DNA of 64,000 nt, from positions 248,001-312,000 of the forward strand of contig NZ_MSIF01000008.1 in NCBI RefSeq assembly GCF_001921215.1, given 5' to 3'. Source of the stretch: Actinophytocola xinjiangensis (lineage in GTDB: Bacteria > Actinomycetota > Actinomycetes > Mycobacteriales > Pseudonocardiaceae). This document shows, one piece after another, positions 48,258 to 59,873 of this stretch. Below the pieces are notes generated by a model that saw nothing but the letters and a program-made list of their open reading frames with translations, made no database searches and had not been told where the DNA came from. A program made the position numbers and the translations under genes. The stretch's first letter is position 1. Every line of letters starts with the position of its first letter.

Positions 48258-49483
48258 AGCACGCGGTGGTCGAACACCCGCTGGGTCTTGCGTTCGCTGC
48301 GGGGCAGCGAGCCCGGCTCGACCAGCTCGACCCCGATCCGCAGGCCGATCTTGTCCCGCAACCGTCTCTCCAGCTCGCCGACCGCGTCCCGGTCGTCGGT
48401 CTCCACCCGCACCGTGAGGCTGTCGCGCCCGCCGGCGTCGCGGTCGACGTGCGCCTGGAACTCCGGGCCGACACCGGGCATCTCGGCCAGCACGGTGTCC
48501 ACCTGCATCGGCAGGAAGATCACCCCGCGGACCTTGATCTGGTCGTCGGAGCGGCCCTGGATGCGGCCGATCCTCGGGTACGGGCTGCCGCACGGGCAGG
48601 GCTCGTCGTAGAGGTGGGTGAGGTCGCGGGTGCGGTAGCGGATCAGCGGCGTGGCCTCCTTGCGCAGCGTGGTCACCACCAGTTCGCCCGGGGTGCCCGC
48701 CGGCACCGGTTGGAGGGTGTCCGGGTCGATGATCTCCACGTGGAAGTTGTCGTCCCACACGTGGATGCCGTCGTGCCGGTCGCATTCCACGCCCACGCCG
48801 CCGCCCCACAGCTCGGTCAGCCCGTACAGGTCGAAGGTCCGCACGCCCAGCAGCGACTCGATCCGCGCGCGGGTGCCCTCACCCCAGCGTTCCGAGCCGG
48901 TGAGCGCGATCCGCAGCGCGAGGTCGGCGCGCAGTTCGTCCCGGGCGACCAGTTCGGCCAGCAGCAGGGTGAACGACGAGGTCGCCCACAGGACCGTACT
49001 GCGCATTTCGCCGAGCATCTCCACCTGGAGCTGGGTGTTGCCGGCGCCGGTCGGTACGACCATCGCGCCGACCCGCTCCACGCCCGACTGGAACCCCACG
49101 CCGGCCGCCCACAACCCGTAGCCGACGGCGATCTGCACCCGGTCCTGCTCAGTCACCCCCGCGTAGCGCAGGCACCGGGCCACCATCTCGGTCCAGTCCT
49201 CGACATCGCGGGCGGTGTATGCGCATACGGTGCGGCGGCCGGTGGTCCCGGTGGAGGCGTGCACGCGCACGATCCGCTCGTCGGGCACTGCCGCGTAGTC
49301 CAGTACGGGCGTTTCGCGGATCTCCGCCTTCGTGGTGAACGGGAGGCGGTACAGGTCGTCGGGCTCGCTGACGTCCTGTGGCCGTACCCCGGCCGCCTCG
49401 AGTTTTCCGCGCAGGTAGGCCGATCCGTGTGCGACCCGGTCCAGCATCGCGCGCAGCGCCGCCGGATCCACCTGTGCCGTCAT
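48254..49483 (-). CDS. Phenylacetate-CoA ligase-like adenylating enzyme (PaaK family)
   Basis: A 409-residue AMP-forming ligase of the PaaK type. It has the phosphate loop HASTGTTGRRTV, DLYGLTELWGGG, IRYRTRDLTHLYDE followed by CPCGSPYPRIGRIQGRSDD, and C-terminal DQIKVRGVIFLP. The CPCG and GRSDD elements are typical of PaaK-like enzymes that activate aryl or small carboxylic acids as CoA or carrier thioesters. No carrier protein is adjacent, so CoA is more likely. It is the first gene of a two-gene unit with the FAH enzyme. The acid substrate is unknown. Confidence 0.88.
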   Translation of the reverse strand: MTAQVDPAALRAMLDRVAHGSAYLRGKLEAAGVRPQDVSEPDDLYRLPFTTKAEIRETPVLDYAAVPDERIVRVHASTGTTGRRTVCAYTARDVEDWTEMVARCLRYAGVTEQDRVQIAVGYGLWAAGVGFQSGVERVGAMVVPTGAGNTQLQVEMLGEMRSTVLWATSSFTLLLAELVARDELRADLALRIALTGSERWGEGTRARIESLLGVRTFDLYGLTELWGGGVGVECDRHDGIHVWDDNFHVEIIDPDTLQPVPAGTPGELVVTTLRKEATPLIRYRTRDLTHLYDEPCPCGSPYPRIGRIQGRSDDQIKVRGVIFLPMQVDTVLAEMPGVGPEFQAHVDRDAGGRDSLTVRVETDDRDAVGELERRLRDKIGLRIGVELVEPGSLPRSERKTQRVFDHRVL

Positions 49484-49637
49484 ACGTCCACCGTCCGGTT
49501 GTCGGGACCTTCACGATTTCCGGTGCACCGTCTTACCGCAAGATCGCTGCCAGGCCAACGGTATGTTTTGCCGAGGAGCAGTGCCGCTGGGCCGGATGCC
49601 CTAGGCGGTGATCAGCAACCAGCCCCACCGGCCGGTC

Positions 49638-50645
49638 TCAGTCACCGACCCGGCCCGGCACGCCGTCGAGCCACCGGTCGGCGTGCCGCGCGGCGGCGGC
49701 CTCGTCCCGGAAACCGTAGGTCTTGAGCAGCCAGCGGGTCCGCGCCCGCTCCGGGTCGTTGATCTCCAGGTGTTCGCGGCTGTGCAGGCCGTCCTGGTTG
49801 GCGAAGGTGAACAGGTCGCCGGTGCGGATGCGGTGGCGCGCCTTGTCCACCCGCACGAGCGCGTTCTTCAGCGACAGCAGCGCGTCCGTGGCCTCGGGCG
49901 GCGCCTCCGGCGCCACCGTGGTGTGTGTGTCGACGTAGCGCACGCTGTGCTCGCCGTAGAAGACCGGATGGTTGTCCGAGACGGTCAGCGTCGCGTTCTG
50001 GTCGCGGGACAGCACGTCGAACGGGGTGTAGTAGTACGGCTGACGCAACGTGTGCCGCTCACCCTCGGTGAGGTGGGCCAGCAGATCGGGGCCGGAGACG
50101 AACCCGGTGTAGGTGATGTCCTCTTCCGGGCAGCGCATGCCGAGCAGGGTGATGTAGTCGGCGCGCACCGGGTGTGCCGTGCGGTCGTTGTGGAAGGCCA
50201 GTTCGCCGTCGCTGTAGCCGGTCTGCTTGCCCCGGTACCGGTTGATCGCGATCACGTCGATGAAGAAGTCGCCGTTGAACCGGGTGCCGTAGGACATCAG
50301 CGGGGTGGCGACCAGATGGCCGAACAGCTGGAGGAATCCCTCGGCGACGAAGGTGGTCTTCCTGGCGTACTTGTCGGTGAGCGGATCCTCCTGGTCCAGC
50401 AGCGGGACGTGCTCGTCGAGCGGACAGTTGCGCAGCGCGTGGGCGAAGGCGTTCCCGGACTCGCGGTCCTCGCGCACCCGGTCGGTGGCCGCGACCAGCG
50501 ACGCCGGGACCTTCCCCTGGTCGACCAACCCGGCGATCTCGGCCGAGAACCCGAGCGGGTCCCGGTAAGGATGCGCGGCCACCGTCAGCAGCAGGTCCTG
50601 CAATTCCGCGCGTTCATCGTCCACAAAGGCATATGTCAGCCGCAT
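49638..50645 (-). CDS. Fe(II)/2-oxoglutarate oxygenase, clavaminate synthase-like
   Basis: A 335-residue oxygenase. A probable iron triad is His152-x-Asp154 (FHNDRTAHP) with a distal His near 288 (GLHSREHL) and Arg304 for 2-oxoglutarate. The segment around HPVRADYITLLGMRC and the RTRWLLKTYG tail resemble clavaminate synthase-like amino-acid hydroxylases (Asn, Arg, Lys types). HxD rather than HxG/A argues against a halogenase. ATG 50645 has GAGGA about six bases upstream. It is divergent from the homocitrate-synthase-like gene across a 330-bp region. Its amino-acid substrate is not predictable from the sequence alone. Confidence 0.85.
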   Translation of the reverse strand: MRLTYAFVDDERAELQDLLLTVAAHPYRDPLGFSAEIAGLVDQGKVPASLVAATDRVREDRESGNAFAHALRNCPLDEHVPLLDQEDPLTDKYARKTTFVAEGFLQLFGHLVATPLMSYGTRFNGDFFIDVIAINRYRGKQTGYSDGELAFHNDRTAHPVRADYITLLGMRCPEEDITYTGFVSGPDLLAHLTEGERHTLRQPYYYTPFDVLSRDQNATLTVSDNHPVFYGEHSVRYVDTHTTVAPEAPPEATDALLSLKNALVRVDKARHRIRTGDLFTFANQDGLHSREHLEINDPERARTRWLLKTYGFRDEAAAARHADRWLDGVPGRVGD

Positions 50646-50975
50646 ACCGTTCCTCTGAAAGGTCCAACGGTCCGAATTGGCACTACCGTCGCCAGCCGGA
50701 CGCAGCGCTACGTCCAAACGCACTAGCGGGTATCTGTCGGCGACGGTCAAACCGCCGGCGCAGTCTAGACACACCAAGGCGCACAACGCCATCCGTTCCC
50801 ATGTGACGAACTCCGAAGATCATCATGAATCGGCGCCACCAGCGTTTTCCGGACACCGCCGAGATTCGGCCGCGAACGGTATTGACTGCGGACCGTTGTG
50901 CACTGTTTGATTCTGCCCCGTCGCGCGGCGTACACCGACATACATCGGCACTTCCAGCCAGGAGGAATTGGTTCA
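50646..50975. other. 330-bp divergent promoter region
   Basis: No convincing gene is seen. It carries the ribosome sites of both flanking genes (GAGGA for the oxygenase, AGGAGGA for the synthase), a promoter at 50882-50911 and an inverted repeat around its -35. The DNA is less GC-rich than the coding parts, as expected for regulatory sequence. Confidence 0.6.
50875..50911 (+). promoter_or_regulatory. Promoter with an inverted repeat over the -35 element
   Basis: TTGACT (50882-50887) and TTTGAT (50906-50911) are separated by 18 bp, a good sigma-70-like match. Arms AACGGT (50875-50880) and ACCGTT (50892-50897) flank the -35, giving a candidate repressor site for the homocitrate-synthase-like operon. 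Confidence 0.5.
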
Positions 50976-52208
50976 GTGGCGGACATCCGGCTCACTGCTT
51001 CATCCACCATGCCCGCCGCGGTCGAGGTGATCGACTGCACGTTGCGCGACGGCGAGCAGACACCGGGGGTCTGGTTCACCGTCGAGGAGAAGGTGGAACT
51101 GGCGAAACTCCTGGCAGAGGCCGGTATCGGCCTGCTGGACGCCGGTTTTCCCGGCGCGTCGGGCGCGGATCTCGAAGCCATGCAGGAAATGCGCCGTTCG
51201 GGTGTTACCGCGAGGATCGGCGCCACCGCCCGCCCGCTGCGCGCGGACATCGCCGCCGCCGCCAAGGCCCAGGCGCACGAGGTCTTCATGTTCTTCCCGA
51301 CCAGCGACCTGCGCCTGCGGGAAACCCTTGGTATGAGCCGTGATCAGGCCATCCGTACGATGCGAACCGGGATGGACGAGGCGCTCGGCGAGGGCATGGG
51401 CGTGAACCTGGTGTTCGAGGACGCCACCCGCGCCGACCCCGAGCACCTGGTCCGGCTGGTCGACCAGACGTGCGCACCGGGCACCGTCACCCGGCTGGTG
51501 CTGGCCGACTCGGTGGGCTGCGCGCACCCGGACGGGATGCGCCGGCTGGTCAGGACACTGGCCGAACGCCTGGACAACGGCATCGCGATCTGCACCCACG
51601 CGCACAACGACTACGGCCTGGCCACCGCGAACACCCTGGCGGCGGTGGACGCCGGGGCCCGCGCGATCACCTGCACGGTCAACGGGATCGGCGAACGGGC
51701 CGGCAACGCCGACCTCGCCGAGTGCCTGGCCGCGCTGACCCACCTCTACGGCGTGCGGCACGGCGTGCGCGGTGAGGCGCTGCCGGAGCTGGCCGGGTTC
51801 GTCGAACGGGCCAGCGGAATCCACATGAGTGCCACCAAACCGGTCACCGGGTACAACGTGTACCGCCACGAGTCCGGGGTGCACGTGGACAGCATGCTCA
51901 AGGACACCCGCAGCTACGAGATGCTGCCGCCGGGGTGGACCGGCCAGGACCGGGGTTACGTGCTGGGCAAGCACTCCGGGACCTCGCTGGTCCGCCACAT
52001 CCTCGGCCAGACCGATCCACCGCGCGCGGTGGACGACGACCTGGCGCGGGCGCTGGTCGACGTGGTGAAGCAGGCGGTGGAGAGCGGCGGCAAGGCCGGG
52101 CACGAGCGCGCCTACAGCGCCAAGCAGGCGTTCACCGAGGACGCGCTGGCCGGGGTGTCGCCGGAGCTGCTGATCGCCGAGTACGACCGGCTGGCGAGCA
52201 CCTCGTGA
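50976..52208 (+). CDS. Homocitrate synthase/2-isopropylmalate synthase-like enzyme (HMGL family)
   Basis: A TIM-barrel acyl-CoA condensing enzyme of 410 residues, starting at GTG 50976 with AGGAGGA nine bases upstream. It shows [13 protein letters not shown] (Arg24-Asp25), [20 protein letters not shown] and [13 protein letters not shown], plus LGKHSGTS, as in NifV/homocitrate synthase. At 410 residues it lacks the LeuA regulatory domain, which points to a homocitrate, citramalate or novel alkylmalate synthase. It should condense acetyl-CoA with a 2-oxo acid. The next two genes are an aconitase-type pair, so a 2-oxo-acid chain-extension sequence is likely. No LeuB-type dehydrogenase is in the window. 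Confidence 0.9.
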   Translation: MADIRLTASSTMPAAVEVIDCTLRDGEQTPGVWFTVEEKVELAKLLAEAGIGLLDAGFPGASGADLEAMQEMRRSGVTARIGATARPLRADIAAAAKAQAHEVFMFFPTSDLRLRETLGMSRDQAIRTMRTGMDEALGEGMGVNLVFEDATRADPEHLVRLVDQTCAPGTVTRLVLADSVGCAHPDGMRRLVRTLAERLDNGIAICTHAHNDYGLATANTLAAVDAGARAITCTVNGIGERAGNADLAECLAALTHLYGVRHGVRGEALPELAGFVERASGIHMSATKPVTGYNVYRHESGVHVDSMLKDTRSYEMLPPGWTGQDRGYVLGKHSGTSLVRHILGQTDPPRAVDDDLARALVDVVKQAVESGGKAGHERAYSAKQAFTEDALAGVSPELLIAEYDRLASTS

Positions 52209-53473
52209 GCGGGCGCACCCTCAGCGACAAGGTGATCGACGCGCACACCGTCGACGAGCACGACACCAACCTGTTCCGCCGGGTCACGGTCGACGCGGTC
52301 CTCGGCCACGACGCCACCACCGCCCTGCTGATCGACGACTTCGAGCGGCGCGGAGTGTCCATCTGGGACCGAAGCAGGGTGTTGCTGGCCAACGACCACT
52401 TCTCACCGCCCGCGACGGCCGAGCGGGCCGACATCTCCAACCGGTTCCTGGCCTTCGCCCGCGAGCAGGACATCCCCAACCTCATGCTGGACCGGGGGAT
52501 CTGCCACCAGCTGCTGGTGGAACACAGGCTGTGCCAGGCCGGCGGGCTGATCGTCGGCGCCGACAGCCACACGGTGATGGCCGGCGGCATCGGCGCGTGC
52601 GCGACCGGCATGGGCGCCACCGACATCCTGTTCACCCTGGCCACCGGGACGACCTGGCTGCGCAGGCCGGAGACCATCGCCGTGCGGCTGCACGGGGAAC
52701 TGCCGGCGCAGTCCGCCGGCCGCGACGTCGTGCTGGCGCTGCTGGCCGTGCTCGGCGAGAGCGGCGCGCAGTACCGGTCGCTGGAGTTCCACGACGAGTC
52801 GACGACCCGGCTCGGCCAGGACGACCGGTTCGCCATCGCGAACATGGCGGTGGAGATCGGCGCGAAGTTCGGTGTGTTCGTCCCGGACGAGGTCACCGAG
52901 GACTACTACCTCCAGCGCGACGGCGAGTTCCTCGGCACCCCGGTGCGCCCGGACGCCGACGCGGTGTACGAGCGGGTGATCGACCTCGACCTGAGCGGGC
53001 TGGACGCGCGGGTCGCCAAGCCGTGGTCGCCGGCGAACGTGGTGCCGCTGCGGGAACTCGAACCGGTGCGGATCACCAGTGCCTTCCTGGGTTCCTGCGC
53101 GAGTGGGCGACTGTCGGACATCGCGGCCGTGGCCGAGGAACTTGCCGATCGCAAGGTGCACCCCGAGGTGCGGTTCGTGGTGATCCCGGCGTCGGTCGCG
53201 GTGTTCCAGCAGGCGCTGCGCGCCGGCTACGTCGAGACGCTCACCGAGGCCGGCGCGATCGTCAACCACTCCAGCTGCGGGGCGTGCGGCGGCATCGACA
53301 AGGGCGTGCTCGGCGCGCAGGACGTGTGCGTGTCCAGTTCCAACCGGAACTTCCGGGGCCGGATGGGCCACTGGCAGAGCCGGACCTACCTGGCCAGCCC
53401 CAGAACCGTGGCCCGCGCCGCGATCCGGGGTGTCCTGGCCCCCGACCTGTACGGCACGCGGGAGGACTCGTGA
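52205..53473 (+). CDS. Aconitase-family dehydratase, large subunit (LeuC/homoaconitase-like)
   Basis: A 422-residue aconitase-superfamily large subunit. The [4Fe-4S] ligands are Cys298 (LGSCASGR) and Cys358/Cys361 (SSCGACGG). Other family features are [13 protein letters not shown] and the [11 protein letters not shown] segment. It should isomerise the product of the preceding synthase together with the small subunit. GTG 52205 overlaps the synthase stop. It resembles 3-isopropylmalate and homoaconitate dehydratases; which of these is undecided. Confidence 0.92.
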   Translation: MSGRTLSDKVIDAHTVDEHDTNLFRRVTVDAVLGHDATTALLIDDFERRGVSIWDRSRVLLANDHFSPPATAERADISNRFLAFAREQDIPNLMLDRGICHQLLVEHRLCQAGGLIVGADSHTVMAGGIGACATGMGATDILFTLATGTTWLRRPETIAVRLHGELPAQSAGRDVVLALLAVLGESGAQYRSLEFHDESTTRLGQDDRFAIANMAVEIGAKFGVFVPDEVTEDYYLQRDGEFLGTPVRPDADAVYERVIDLDLSGLDARVAKPWSPANVVPLRELEPVRITSAFLGSCASGRLSDIAAVAEELADRKVHPEVRFVVIPASVAVFQQALRAGYVETLTEAGAIVNHSSCGACGGIDKGVLGAQDVCVSSSNRNFRGRMGHWQSRTYLASPRTVARAAIRGVLAPDLYGTREDS

Positions 53474-53909
53474 ACCCGATCTCGGGCCGGGTGTGGCTCT
53501 TCGGCGACGACCTGAACACCGACGTCATCCACCCGCCGGCGTTCTACAGCCTGGACCCGGACAAGGTCCGCCGGGGCCTGTTCCACGGCTACGACCCCGA
53601 ACTGCAACCCAACCTGGAGCCGGGGGACGTCGTGGTCGCCGGCCGCAACTTCGGCTGCGGCTCCAGCCGGGAGACCTCGATCCGCGCGCTCAAGCTCAAC
53701 CACATCGGCGCGGTGATCGCCGTCGACTTCGCCCGGATCTTCTTCCGCAACGCCACCAACAACGGCCTGCCCTGTCTGACCTTCGACGACCCGGCCGACC
53801 TGGAGCGGCTGACCACCGGCCAGCGCGTGAGCGTCGACCCGGACCGGGCGAGGCTGCGCACCGGGGACGGCACCACCATCGCCCTCACGCCTCCTGGCGA
53901 GTTCGTCCG

Positions 53910-55324
<1,415 letters not shown>

Positions 55325-55343
<19 letters not shown>

Positions 55344-56377
55344 GTCCACTTAGGACACTCGGTGCGGAGCAGGCCGTAGAGGGCGAGGTCGCGGCGTCGG
55401 CCGTCGCGGACCCGGGCACCGCGCAGGACGCCGTCGAGCTGGAAACCGGCCTTCTCCAGGACGCGCCGGCCCGACTCGTCCTCGGCGTCCACCCCGGCCT
55501 CCACCCGGTCAAGACCGGTCGTGTCGAACAGGTGCCCGGCCAGCATCCGGTGCACCGCCACCGCCACGTCCCGCCCGGCGGGAACCAGGTCGGCGGCGAT
55601 CGTCCAGGCGGCACAGCCGAACGTGTCACCGTGGCCGACGGCGTGCCAGCGAACCACGCCGAGCAGGTCACCGGAGGCCTCGTCGAGCACCGCGGCCGTA
55701 CTGGGCGTGCGGGGCGCCTCCGGGGAGAGCCGGTGATCGCGGTCCACCCGGAACGGGTCATCGCCACCAGCGGCGACAACGCGACGGTCGCCGGGCCTGG
55801 AGGTCGCGAGCAGCACGCCGCCACCCCGCACGAGCACCTCCCGCTCGGCGTCGGCGGCGTCCAGGTCGGCACGCATCATGCTGTACATCAACAGGTCCCG
55901 GGGCACACCGGCCCGCCGCACCACCCCGCGGACCCGGCCCTCCAGCCGGAACCCGGCACCTTCCAGGCCGCGCCTGGCCGGCACGTTCTCCGGGTCGGTC
56001 ACCGCCTGGATGCGGTCCATCTCGGTGGTGTCGAACAGGTACCGGGCCAGCAGCAGGCCGCCGCGCGAACTCAGGCCCCTGCCCTGGACGGTCGGCAGCA
56101 GGTGGAACCCCTGGTTCCAACCGATCCCGGCCACCGAGACGATGTGCGGCACCGGCCGCCAGCTCATCGTGCCGAGCACCTCACCGGTCTCCACCAGCAC
56201 CAGACCGGCCCACGAGCGCGGAACCGTCAGCGGTATCGGCCGGTCGTCCGGATCGGGGTCGAAGGTGTCGTCGCACCGTTCCAGGACGGATTCCCGTTCA
56301 CCGTCATGGAGTTCGACAAGGGCAAGGACGTCGTCGCTGGCCAGGACCGTCCGGCCGGGAATTGTCACGGGCAGCAT
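55325..56377 (-). CDS. Tandem GNAT acetyltransferase (two domains)
   Basis: A 350-residue protein built of two GNAT-like halves. The first has GFHLLPTVQGRGLSSRGG (acetyl-CoA loop region) and ends with RDLLMYSMMR. The second has ADLVPAGRDVAVAVHRM and ends with RDLALYGLLR. The second half lacks a clear QxxGxG/A loop, so one domain may be degenerate. Such RimJ/RimL-like proteins acetylate amines, including toxic metabolites. It lies between the MFS exporter and the decarboxylase on the same strand, so an amine product of the cluster is a possible substrate, by inference. Confidence 0.8.
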
Positions 56378-56426
56378 AGTAGTCCGGATTCGGTGTGGGG
56401 CAAGGAAAAACTCTCAGTGGATCATC

Positions 56427-57626
56427 TCAGCTGGCCCGCCGCCACCCTGTGGCGACACCGGCGCCGCCCAGCACTCCCAGCGCGGCGAACACCGCGATCG
56501 CCGTCGACGGGTCGCTGAACTGGGCGAGGACACCGGCCAGCAGCGCGCCCAGCCCCTGGGTCGCGCGCACCACCGCCAGCGCCAACCCGTAGGCTTGGCC
56601 CCGAACCTCGTCCGGAACCGTCCTGGTGAACGTCGCGACGGCCACCGCGTCGTGCCCCGACAGCAGCCCGCACACCGCGCACGCCGCGACGACCAGCACC
56701 AGCCCCGGCGCCACTCCGATGGGGAGCAGCACGGCGCTGGTGGCCACCGCCAACGGTCCGAGCAGGACCAGCCGGCGTCCCGGCGGCACCAGCCGGGTGA
56801 GCAGCGTCGCGCCCAGCGCGCTGCCGGCCGGGTGCGCGGCCAGCAGCAGCCCGACCGCCGCCGTGCCGACGCCGATCTGGTCGGCCAGCGGGACCGCCAA
56901 CCCGGCCGGCACGGTGTAACAGCCGGCCAGACAGCCGAAGGCCATCAGGTACCGCAGCCGCCGGTCACGCCACACCAACCCCAGCAGCGACCCGAACGAC
57001 GCCAGCAGCGCCGGGCGCCGGTCCGCCGCCACCGGCGGGTGCGCGCCGAGTCCCAGCGCGACCAGCACCGCCGCGACGACGAACGTGCCGGCGTCGATCA
57101 GCAGCGCCCACGCCGGCCCCAGCCAGGCCACCAGCGGGGCGCCGGCCGCGTACCCGCCGAGGATGCCGACCTGCAACGCGGTGAACGTCAGCCCCATCCC
57201 GACCTCGTAGCGGTCCCCCGGCAGGATCGTCGGCATGATCGCCGCGCGGGCCGCCTTGTAGGGCGCGCCGGCCAGCGGCACCGCGAACACCAGCACCCCC
57301 AGCGCCCACAGCGGCAGCCCGGGTAACGCCATCAGCGCGACGACCCCCGCGCGGACCAGATCGCAGACGATCATCGTGGTGCGCCGGGGGTAGCGGTCGG
57401 CGAGCCCGGCCAGCAGCGGCCCGGCGACCAGTTCGGGCAGCAGGGTCAGCGCGTAGGTGAGCGCGGCCATCGCCGAGGAGCCGGTGCGGTCGAACACCAG
57501 CACCGCCAGCGCGACCCGGGCCATCTGGTCCCCGGCGATGGACACCACGTGGGTGCCGAACAGCACCCGGAACTCCCCGACGGCGAACACGTCCCGGTAA
57601 CTGGCGGCCCGCTCGCGGTTACGCAT
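56427..57626 (-). CDS. MFS transporter
   Basis: A major facilitator protein of 399 residues with about 12 hydrophobic helices. It shows the loop 2-3 motif LADRYPRRTT near residue 80, and an early region FGTHVVSIAGDQMARVALAVLV typical of the EntS/enterobactin-exporter-like subgroup. It could export the product of the adjacent cluster or the siderophore. It contains a rare TTA codon (57324-57326). ATG 57626 has no strong ribosome site. It is divergent from the third importer. Confidence 0.9.
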   Translation of the reverse strand: MRNRERAASYRDVFAVGEFRVLFGTHVVSIAGDQMARVALAVLVFDRTGSSAMAALTYALTLLPELVAGPLLAGLADRYPRRTTMIVCDLVRAGVVALMALPGLPLWALGVLVFAVPLAGAPYKAARAAIMPTILPGDRYEVGMGLTFTALQVGILGGYAAGAPLVAWLGPAWALLIDAGTFVVAAVLVALGLGAHPPVAADRRPALLASFGSLLGLVWRDRRLRYLMAFGCLAGCYTVPAGLAVPLADQIGVGTAAVGLLLAAHPAGSALGATLLTRLVPPGRRLVLLGPLAVATSAVLLPIGVAPGLVLVVAACAVCGLLSGHDAVAVATFTRTVPDEVRGQAYGLALAVVRATQGLGALLAGVLAQFSDPSTAIAVFAALGVLGGAGVATGWRRAS

Positions 57627-57734
57627 TCGCGGGAGTATGGACCATCCCGTTGTGGTGAGGGTTACAGGTCCGAGCCGCTCCAACCGCCTACGCTGTTGCA
57701 AGTAGGTCGCAGTAGCGAGGATCTGGCGGGGGGC
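57627..57734. other. 108-bp divergent region between the MFS and third importer genes
   Basis: I searched for an iron box and found none. A TTGCAA sits about 30 bp before the permease start, but no paired -10 is convincing. The permease ribosome site is the G-run before 57735. Confidence 0.45.
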
Positions 57735-58865
57735 ATGGGACTGACCACGGCCGTCGACACCGGACCCGACCCGGACGACCTCGACGACGACGTTGACGAC
57801 GACCTCGACGACGACCTCGACCACGCCGCCCGCCGGCGCTCCACCGCGCTGTGGATCGGCGGGCTGACCGCCGGTCTGCTGGTGACCCTCGTCCTGGCGG
57901 TCGGCCTGGGCGCCGTGGCGATCTCCCCGGCGACGGTCGCGCGGATCGTGGGCCACCACCTGGTCGGCTGGCCGGGCGAGGTCAGCGCGACCTCGGCGGA
58001 GGAGTCGATCGTCTGGCGGGTGCGGCTGCCCAGGGTGGTGCTGGGCCTGCTGGTCGGCGCCGGCCTCGCGGTGTGCGGGGTGGCGTTGCAGGCGATGGTC
58101 CGCAACCTGCTGGCCGACCCGTACCTGCTGGGCGTCACCTCCGGCGCGTCGACCGGCGCGGCGGCGGCCATCCTGTTCGGACTGGGCGCCGGGTTCGGCG
58201 AGAACGCGCTGTCGGCCAGCGCGTTCCTCGGGGCGCTGGCCGCCTCGCTCGCGGTGTTCCTGGTGGCCAGGGCCGGCGGGCGGATCACCTCGCTGCGGCT
58301 GCTGATGGCCGGCGTCGCGGTCGGCTACGCGCTCTACGCGGCCACCAGCTTCCTGATCTTCGCCGCCGACTCGGCCGAGGGCGCCCGGTCGGTGCTGTTC
58401 TGGCTGCTCGGCTCGCTGGGGCTGGCCCGCTGGTCGGTGCCGCTCGCGGTGGTGGCCGTGGTGGTGTGCCTGAGCGTCGCCGCGCTGATGGTCTGGGGCC
58501 GGAAGCTGGACGCGCTGGCCGTCGGCGACGAGACCGCGCACACACTCGGGGTGCCGCCGACCCGGTTCCGGGTGCGGCTGCTGGTCGTGGTGGCGCTGTG
58601 CGTCGGCGCGGTCGTCGCCGCCTCGGGCGGCATCGGGTTCATCGGGCTGGTGATCCCGCACGTCGCCCGCCGGTTCGTCGGCGCGGCGCACGGCCGGGTC
58701 ATCCCGGTGGCGGCGCTGATCGGCGCGATCTTCCTGGTGTGGGCCGACGTCGCGGCCCGCACGCTGCTGGAGCCGCGCGAGCTGCCCATCGGCATCATCA
58801 CCGCCCTCGTCGGCGCCCCGTTCCTGCTGATCCTGGTCCGCCGCTTCCACGCGACGAGCACCTGA
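57735..58865 (+). CDS. ABC transporter permease, FecCD family (importer 3)
   Basis: A FecCD-family permease of 376 residues with the motif VRNLLADPYLLGVTSGAS near 130 and GGIGFIGLVIPHVARRF. It has an unusual, very acidic N-terminal tail made of four 12-bp repeats coding for DDLD/DDVD (57774-57821). Only one permease is present here, so it probably acts as a homodimer, unlike the heterodimeric importers 1 and 2. With no iron box and a methyltransferase in the operon, the cargo may be another chelate, for example a cobalamin-like or other cofactor. This is uncertain. Confidence 0.9.
   Translation: MGLTTAVDTGPDPDDLDDDVDDDLDDDLDHAARRRSTALWIGGLTAGLLVTLVLAVGLGAVAISPATVARIVGHHLVGWPGEVSATSAEESIVWRVRLPRVVLGLLVGAGLAVCGVALQAMVRNLLADPYLLGVTSGASTGAAAAILFGLGAGFGENALSASAFLGALAASLAVFLVARAGGRITSLRLLMAGVAVGYALYAATSFLIFAADSAEGARSVLFWLLGSLGLARWSVPLAVVAVVVCLSVAALMVWGRKLDALAVGDETAHTLGVPPTRFRVRLLVVVALCVGAVVAASGGIGFIGLVIPHVARRFVGAAHGRVIPVAALIGAIFLVWADVAARTLLEPRELPIGIITALVGAPFLLILVRRFHATST
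57774..57821 (+). repeat. Four 12-bp in-frame tandem repeats coding an acidic tail
   Basis: GACGACCTCGAC is repeated four times (second copy GACGACGTTGAC), giving DDLD-DDVD-DDLD-DDLD before the first helix of the permease. It is an expanded low-complexity tail. Confidence 0.85.
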
Positions 58866-58880
58866 CCACCGAGGAGACCG

Positions 58881-59873
58881 ATGACCTTCCGCCCGCGCGT
58901 TCTCGTCCTGACGCTCGCCATGGTCGCCACCGCGTGCGGCAGCGCCGACAGTGGTGCCGACAGTGGTGACGCACCGGCCGGCGCCGGCGGATTTCCGCTG
59001 ACCGTGCGCAACTGCGGCGCGGAGGTCCGGTTCGACGCGCCGCCGGAGCGGGTCGCGTTGCTGGAGAGCGCGCCGGTGACGATCCTGGACGGGCTGGGGG
59101 TGCTGGACCGGGCGGTGCTGCGGGCCGGCGCGTTCCCCGAGGAGTACTACGACGAGCCGACCAACCGGGCGATCGCCGGCATCGAGTCGCTCGGCGAGAA
59201 CGTCGACACCAGCGGGCATCTGCAGCTGTCCCAGGAGTCGATCATCGCCCAGCAACCGGAGCTGGTGCTGGGCCTGCCCGACGGCATCACCCGGGAAAGC
59301 CTGTCCGGCAACGGGATCAACACGCTGGTGCAACCGGTGTACTGCCCCGACGACGTCGACGCGACGACCTTCGACGACGTCTACGAACAGATCGAGACCT
59401 ACGGCACGGTCTTCGACCGCGCCGAGCGGGCCACGACGATGATCGCCGGGCTGCGGGAGCGGGTCACCGAGGTCGAGCGGTCGGTCGAGGGGCGCCCGCA
59501 GCGCACGGCCGCCGTGCTGTACCCGACCGTCGGCGGCGGAAGTGGTTACGCCTACGGCAATCGGAGCATGGCCCACCCGCAGCTGGCTGCGGCCGGCTTC
59601 ACCAACGTCTTCGGCGACGTGGACGAGCGGGTCTTCGAGGTCACCACCGAGCAGCTGATCGCCGCCGACCCCGAGGTGCTGGTCCTGCTGCACACCGACG
59701 GCGACCCCCGCGAGGTCCGAGGGGCGGTGGAGTCGCTGCCCGGCGCGCAGAGCCTGCGCGCGGTGCGCGACGGCCAGATCCTGGTGCAGCTGTTCAACTT
59801 CACCGAGCCGCCGACCCCGCTGTCGATGGACGGCCTGGAGCGCATCGCCGACCACTTCGGCGCCTCCCGGTGA
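58881..59873 (+). CDS. ABC transporter substrate-binding lipoprotein (importer 3)
   Basis: A 330-residue FecB-class binding protein with a lipoprotein signal: MTFRPR, a hydrophobic core and the lipobox-like ATAC (Cys 19). Two 12-bp repeats (58944-58967) follow, encoding SGAD units. The mature N-terminus reads FPLTVRNCGAEVRFDAPPERV. The NCG element recalls a group of actinobacterial binding proteins annotated as putative F420-0 transporters, which I mention only as a possibility. GAGGAG lies just before ATG 58881. It is between the permease and ATPase of the same operon. Confidence 0.88.
   Translation: MTFRPRVLVLTLAMVATACGSADSGADSGDAPAGAGGFPLTVRNCGAEVRFDAPPERVALLESAPVTILDGLGVLDRAVLRAGAFPEEYYDEPTNRAIAGIESLGENVDTSGHLQLSQESIIAQQPELVLGLPDGITRESLSGNGINTLVQPVYCPDDVDATTFDDVYEQIETYGTVFDRAERATTMIAGLRERVTEVERSVEGRPQRTAAVLYPTVGGGSGYAYGNRSMAHPQLAAAGFTNVFGDVDERVFEVTTEQLIAADPEVLVLLHTDGDPREVRGAVESLPGAQSLRAVRDGQILVQLFNFTEPPTPLSMDGLERIADHFGASR

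Noticed and set aside
57627-57734. Iron box or cobalamin riboswitch before the third importer
   Set aside because: No 19-bp iron box match and no B12-box sequence was found.
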